From Nymphaea colorata (taxonomy: Eukaryota > Streptophyta > Magnoliopsida > Nymphaeales > Nymphaeaceae), in the NCBI RefSeq assembly GCF_008831285.2, contig NC_045140.1, forward strand, positions 25,748,131 through 25,812,130: a stretch of 64,000 nt of DNA, given 5' to 3'. A program made the translations under genes and the position numbers. Shown piece by piece: positions 59,101-64,000 of this stretch; position 1 is the stretch's first letter, and each line of letters begins with the position of its first letter. The notes beneath the pieces were generated by a model. The model ran no database searches, had not been told where the DNA came from, and saw only the letters and a list, made by a program, of their open reading frames with translations.

Positions 59101-60157
59101 TGTTAATATATTTCTTATTGAAGCACAATGTGCACTCATGAGCTACAGTGACCAGACCTGTTGTTTGCATGCGCAGAACAACTTGGTCTGCAGCATTTTT
59201 TGTCATAGAGTAGAAGTTATATCAAATAGATATATATCTGATTAATTATTCTTAGCTAAAAATTTTGTACTTTGGTTACGCTGCTTTAACAGGGATGGTC
59301 CAGCTTCAGTTTTTAGCTGCCTGTAGTACTTGTTTCAGTTTGTAGTAGTCGAGCCAAGGTTCTGCATCTTTAGATGATCACATCTGCATTGTTGAGGGCT
59401 TATACCATGTTCATTAGTTTTAGAACTAGATTCTTGAATCGTCCTTTTGTTTTTCAAGAGTAATGTCTGTGTTCTTTGCTTGTGCCCATTACAGGCTTCG
59501 GCTAATGGAGTTTTTGGTTTCTGATTATGTCTACACATGGATAACTAACAAAGACTCTGAAAAGGGTAAATTTCTTCTTTTCAATTTTCGATGTCTCATT
59601 TATTTAGTAGTGAATACTGCCAATGTGATTGAATTCTTGGTTTACTAGCGGGAATTGCAAGAATTATTCATTTTCTTTTTTTACTAGTTCCGTGTCCGAG
59701 CAAAATGCATTTTTAATGATGTTAGATGGGTGAAATTTAGAATTTAACAATTCACACTGAAAGGACAAAAATATGCGGACCTGCACATGCTTTTGCACGT
59801 TTTCATGGTAGGCTATGCGCTCTGTTTCCCAGTATAACTTACAAAGATAGAACCGAAGGTGGAATATGCTTGTCCGACAAATCAAAGTTAATACAAGTTT
59901 ACTAATGTATTTCAGAGTATGTTTTATGAAATCAGAGATTGAACACTTCTTCGAACTTAACAGGGTTATTTGAAGAAACATTAAGGTGGATTGTGCAGTC
60001 AAAGAAATCATTAACACTGCTGGACAACACAAACTGTCTCTACATGATTCAGCTGGACAGGGTCATTGGTGAACTGGCAAAGCAGGTTGGACGAGTTCCG
60101 CGTACTGAGATTGAGAAGTTGGTCAACATGGAGATTCTTGAAAGTATGTTCCACTGA
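56188..60157 (+). CDS. MPS1: MULTIPOLAR SPINDLE 1 (MPS1/PRD2)-like meiotic protein
   Basis: Plant MPS1/PRD2 is a nuclear protein needed for meiotic DNA double-strand-break formation and, in Arabidopsis, bipolar meiotic spindles; it has no enzymatic domain. Exons: 56188-56304, 56510-56567, 56654-56809, 57045-57101, 57545-57624, 57710-57767, 58553-58642, 58822-59014, 59495-59565, 59964-60157; all GT-AG, phases matching, 357 residues, near the family's length. Landmarks: N-terminal TAKMAVAIALLRR; a Lys/Glu-rich coiled-coil stretch (WKKKAKDRKRELQKLKDELK); CKCYFFDKCGDPPPRS; LAHQSLEFIL; the conserved C-terminal block (DTQFHVQHLIRKLG, DPFDSALPNIHDSMF, LVSDYVYTW, LDRVIGELAKQVG) ending in FH before TGA. 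The start ATG is the first in the exon and opens the conserved N-terminus. It is not related to the Mps1 kinase of yeast and animals. Identification rests on recalled family motifs; exons 4-6 are the least conserved part. Confidence 0.9.
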
Positions 60158-60550
60158 TTGGCGCGTTCCCGGGAACATGTGCATGACATGGAGCCTGAAG
60201 TTCCACGATATATCGATTTTGTATATGGATTGATTTCTTTTTCCCCTTTTTTTCATTTCCTTCACTCTGCTTTTAGGAAAAATAGCGAACCAATAATGAT
60301 CTCTAAGCACTTAAGCCATCCTTTCCTCGGATTAGGGATTCAAATGGACCAACATAGGTCTAGGTTGGCATGGCCCAATGGTATGAACCAGAGCCCAATC
60401 CGATCTACCGTTGACAGTTGATCTAGTGCGCGTTCCAATCAAATCATAGTGAATTTCAATGTACCAAGTCTGGCTGAAAAAATGGGGAATGGGTATGGTT
60501 CAGGTAAATTCATACGACTCCTTTTATGCGCAGATTATAAGAACACAAAC

Positions 60551-60843
60551 ATACCATTTGCAGGTTATGGTCTTGGCCTGGTGTACTCTTCTTTACCTAA
60601 CTTGGACAAACTCGTTTTTGTGAGAGATCCGATAGGACCTTCCTGAGGCTGCATAATCATCTTGTATAATTTGGTTGATCGCTGTGCCTAACCTGCTAAA
60701 CATATCATTTGCTGGTCATGGTCTTAGCCTGGTGTACTTTTCTTAACCTCACTTGGATATATAATCGTTTTTGTGAAAGATCTAATAGAAGCTTCCTGAG
60801 GCTGCATAATCATCTTGTATAATTTGGTTGAAGACTGCGCCTA
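60551..60843 (+). repeat. about 140-bp tandem duplication downstream of MPS1
   Basis: Segment 60551-60690 (start ATACCATTTGCAGGTTATGG, end TGTGCCTA) recurs at 60702-60843 with about 10-15% differences. Both contain CTTCCTGAGGCTGCATAATC and a TTGTATAATTTGGTTGA word. It starts about 400 bases after the MPS1 stop and could lie in the 3' UTR or just beyond. Confidence 0.92.
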
Positions 60844-60965
60844 TCTTTTTGGTGTAATTATTAACTTTCTTTTATATAATATGTCATGGAGAAAATTGGA
60901 GTTGTATGTTTTAAAAGCCGGGCTGTAGATCATGTCCTTGCTGACGTAGACTGATCGTTGTTTAA

Positions 60966-61706
60966 GGTTGCGTTTGGATGACACCTTGAAAACATGGGTT
61001 ATCTGAAAACCTGGTTTTGTGAAATCCTATTTTTTTAATGAGTTTTGGAAACCAGTTTATGTGTTTGGATGACTTGTCAAAAACCTGGTTTTCAGTTTTT
61101 GAAATTTGGTTTTTGTTTGGGTGACAAAAAAAATGAGTTTTACATCATGCTTTTGAAAAGTATAGGAGACTTTCATTAATATTATCTATAAATAATTAAT
61201 ATTATTGTTGTTGTTGTTATTTAGAAAGAAAAGAGATGAAAATGAGCTGAAAAGTTCCATGGAAAGACATTTATCACTTTTGAAGCCACTATATACTGAG
61301 TCTAGATTTACAATTTATAATTTGATGAACATTTGAAGAACACTTGAATTTCAATAGAAGTTGATGATGTGAGACGCATTAAAACCATCTGAAGTATTCA
61401 ATGGTTAAAAGAAAAAGAACCACATATGTGAATTAATTTGATAATGAATCATACATACATTAATTTGATAATCAAGACACGATGATTGCTCACAATATGA
61501 TTTACAAACAAGGTTGTTGAAATACATATAATAATAACCGAAGTAAATGAACAGTACATTTTCACCCAAAACGACGCTTTGGGTGAAAAATGACCCCCCC
61601 AGTAGGTTATTCAAACCATGAAAGAAAACAGGGGTTTTCAAGAACTCAGTTTGAAACCTTTTTGGAGAAGCAAACGACTTTTTTGAGAAAGTATCCAAAC
61701 GCACCC
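60966..61706. mobile_element. Tourist-like (PIF/Harbinger) MITE, 741 bp
   Basis: The left end GGTTGCGTTTGGATGAC and the right end, read in reverse complement GGGTGCGTTTGGATAC, form terminal inverted repeats. A TAA target duplication sits on both sides (60963-60965 and 61707-61709). A G-led GTTTGG terminus and a three-base TWA duplication are the hallmarks of PIF/Harbinger MITEs. Inner sequence is AT-rich with repeated AAACCTGGTTTT words; a 147-codon minus ORF (61405-61848) overruns the right end and has no known domain. Confidence 0.85.
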
Positions 61707-61709
61707 TAA

Positions 61710-62136
61710 GTTTTTTTTTAGTGCGCCGTCCATTCAACCACTTATATGCCTGCCGGCCCATGAAAGTCTTGTGCTCAAAATAGGCCAAGTTGGTTATATG
61801 TGTGTCTGTACATAATGTACAGGTGCACAAGTTCATGTGTATGTGCATGACACATATCTTTAAAAGTGGGTCAATGGCTCAATGAAAGTGAGCTAGGGGT
61901 ACAGATACAGATGTAACGTACAGGTGCGCGGTGCCTGTGCATGTAACCACATCTTGGCTTTGGCCCATGACAATCTTGTGCTCAAACTAGGTGATAAAAG
62001 TTGACTATCGTCCCATTATCTTTATTCTCTGTCGGGTTGTACATGGCAAAAGTCATGAATGTGTAGCCTCAGGTTAATTTTGTTCTGCATGGGTGACGGT
62101 GGAAATGACAAAAACGGAAAATATCGTTCTCTCTTA
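61710..62136. other. intergenic DNA, no gene seen
   Basis: It contains short repeated words (CTTGTGCTCAAA.TAGG at 61,769 and 61,974; GTACAGGTGC at 61,817 and 61,918), suggesting an old local duplication. No coding sequence is supported. Confidence 0.45.
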
Positions 62137-62137
62137 A

Positions 62138-62350
62138 GGGGCCTTTCATATATTCAGAATCATAGAATATTAGAATCAAAATACTAATTTTTTAAGAAAT
62201 TAAAACTATTAAACAAACAAAGTATTTTTGTTTCTGAAATTAGGAAATTGAAACCTATGATTTTGATTCCATCCCAATTTGAGGAGGAATTATGATTTTG
62301 AAATTTCCTTTCTTGAATCAAAATTCCAAACCATCAAATGCCCCCTTCAT
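62138..62350. mobile_element. short MITE-like element, about 210 bp
   Basis: The left end AAGGGGCCTTTCATATATTC and the right end (reverse complement GAAGGGGGCATTTGATGG) are imperfect inverted repeats. Inner AT-rich arms also pair loosely (AGAATCATAGAAT / ATTTTGATTC words). The termini resemble Tourist-type ends, but the target duplication is unclear. Confidence 0.5.
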
Positions 62351-63360
62351 AGTGGGTTGGGTGCCCTTCCGATTGGAAATCCTTCTCCTGATCAACAAGG
62401 AAACTAGAAATACTCTCTCTCAGGGCAAGGATATCACTTCCTCTTCCCTTTTCCAACCTTAAGTCATATTTGAAGACAAGTATCTTTCGTTAAGCATCTT
62501 TTTGTTCTCATATTTTCGAGTATATTAGCAATAAATATCAGACATCAAAACCAGTGATGATGCATAAACTTTGAGTCTGTCCCCATCCAAACAACCCACC
62601 AACTGGGTTTTCGAGACAAAACTAGATCGAACCATAATCTTTTTCTGTGTTCATCCGAAATTTCCTCGGAGAGATGCTGGGTGGTCACTTCTTGCTGGTG
62701 CCAGAAAATTCCACCTTGAGCGATGATGGCAAGAGGAAGCCATAATGCTTTCTCCTGTGATAACTAGAATGATTTCCGTCTGGAAGTTTATCTTTTGCCT
62801 GATTTCAGAAAGATCTTTTCTCAAAATTGATTGCACTGATCAAAGTCAGGGCTGACACTTGTCCCAAATAAGTGCATGAAGTTCAAGCAATTTCTGTCGT
62901 ACCGTCATATGTTCTGTTTCCCCACCTCTTTCAAATGGTCATCTTCATGACTGTTGTTGGAATGAAAGGCGGGTTCAGCATAGTAGATTTCACCAACTCT
63001 TGAACAATATTCCTTTTAAGGAAACAATGGATATCTCGCCCCAAAAAAAAGATAAACTAAGATTACGGGTAAATAATATGGCTGGCCTTGAGAGCGATAA
63101 GTTGTTAGTCCCTGAGGGTTTTGCAAGTTTTGGTTGCACTATAGAGCCTATAGAACACCTTCCTCGTTTCAAGCATGCCATCAGCCGCCACACATTTTTT
63201 CGTTTTGTGAGCTTTGAGGAGACCAATCACTTTCCAAAACAATTACATATCCTATTTTAAAGTTTGGCTTTTTTGAACATCCAACTCCTTAATTTAGTTG
63301 ATGCAGTTATTTTAAAGCTTAGCTCGTATATAAGTTTATGAAGAATCTTAGAGAGACTTA
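62351..63360. other. intergenic DNA with unassigned ORFs
   Basis: A plus ORF of 86 codons (63000-63260, starting MNNIPFKETMDIS) and a minus ORF of 61 codons (62651-62836) read like protein more than low-complexity sequence, but I recognise neither and see no partner exons. They may be fragments of a decayed gene or retroelement. Confidence 0.35.
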
Positions 63361-63545
63361 ATAAAAAGGGTTAAGTGATTGGTCGTTCCGATTTATAACT
63401 ATTTTGAAAGAGGAACTCAAGCTGCTAACGGGGTTGAGATCCACTAGATCAAGAGTTGGAGCCTGATATGGAGTTGGGTTAAGTTGTTACAATGGAATTG
63501 GAACTGAAGTTGTTAAGGGACGGGTTGGGATATGCCAAACAAGAT
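63361..63545 (+). mobile_element. decayed LTR related to the TRIM in AlaRS
   Basis: It has the same order of words as the TRIM LTR: AATAAAAAGGGTTAAG, TTGGTCGTTC, GAGATCCACTAGATCAAGAG, GAGTTGGGTTAAGTTGTTACA. This is followed by a second partial copy (GGAACTGAAGTTGTTAAGGGACGGG, quoted in parts: GGAACTGAAG then AGGGACGGGTTGGGAT, then GCCAAAC). Similarity is modest. It looks like two overlapping or nested LTR remnants of the same family without a clear primer-binding site. Confidence 0.5.
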
Positions 63546-64000
63546 CATGACAATTAGAATGCTGAGAAGGCTGGTCTTCAGTCATTTTTACTTGCAGACA
63601 TTACAGCATATAAGAAACATGGATAAGAAAAAAGTTGGGACAGAATGTGCACAACCCCAAACAGGTGGAAATCCTCAAGGATCGGCGTTGAGAGATCCCA
63701 CTCCAAGAGCTGGTTCTTCCTGGTGCAAAAGAATTCTCTTCTTTCGGAGTTTAATCCTTGTAAACCCATCGTTAATGGGCCACCTTCGTTCGTTGTTGAT
63801 TCACCATCCCACAAATCCAGCCACTAGTACCTCCGCATTAATGGGAAAACTTATTAAGCCAACACTAACCCTTGCGTTGTTTAGTGCTACCAGCTTTTGA
63901 TTTTGATAAGTTTCCATAGATTCTGGGCTTTTATTACCCAAGCTGATTATATGCATAGTCCTGTGGATAGGTCCACATGTACCAAGTGTTTGAATTGATG
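63546..64000. other. window end, no supported gene
   Basis: Overlapping ORFs of 60-122 codons occur on both strands at about 63,530-63,900 without a recognisable domain. A gene entering from the right edge cannot be excluded. Confidence 0.35.

Noticed and set aside
61405-61848. 147-codon minus-strand ORF downstream of MPS1
   Set aside because: Most of it lies within the Tourist-like MITE and crosses its end, so it is not an independent gene.

Overview
The window is nuclear DNA from a flowering plant. Evidence is spliced genes with GT-AG introns, plant-specific families (a QWRF/augmin-8 protein, a plastid initiation factor IF-3, an MPS1/PRD2-type meiotic protein), AT-rich introns and intergenic DNA full of (TA)n/(CT)n microsatellites, a non-LTR retrotransposon relic, a miniature LTR retrotransposon and several MITE-like elements. 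The species cannot be fixed from the sequence. Divergent stretches in otherwise conserved proteins and very long introns would suit an early-diverging or large-genome angiosperm, but that is only an impression.

Layout. 1-15.6 kb: no gene I can name; decayed repeats, microsatellites, one TATA-led 50-codon ORF (9.2-9.5 kb) and some exon-like ORFs (5.5-6.4 kb, minus). 15.7-23.1 kb (+): QWRF-motif microtubule-binding protein, 6 recognisable coding exons, 5' end unresolved. 25.5-46.4 kb (+): alanyl-tRNA synthetase, 23 exons joined in frame to 1,002 residues, with two in-frame start codons suited to dual cytosolic/organellar targeting. Its introns hold a LINE relic (intron 3), a GC-rich insert and a 1.3-kb terminal-inverted-repeat element (intron 6), two poly-G runs (introns 12 and 13), a GC-AG intron (intron 9) and a complete 426-bp TRIM (intron 13). 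48.8-55.2 kb (-): plastid translation initiation factor IF-3, 9 exons, 272 residues. 56.2-60.2 kb (+): MULTIPOLAR SPINDLE 1/PRD2-like protein, 10 exons, 357 residues. 60.2-64 kb: a tandem duplication, two Tourist-like MITEs and a decayed relative of the TRIM LTR.

The genes are ordinary plant housekeeping or cell-division genes and form no operon or joint pathway. AlaRS and IF-3 are convergent and both serve translation (cytosol/mitochondria and plastid); IF-3 and MPS1 are divergent across about 1 kb. I found no CRISPR array, tRNA or rRNA gene, and no convincing new biological system. The most worthwhile observations are the AlaRS dual-start architecture, its GC-AG intron, the intact TRIM, the unclassified 1.3-kb TIR element and the inverted-repeat MITEs.
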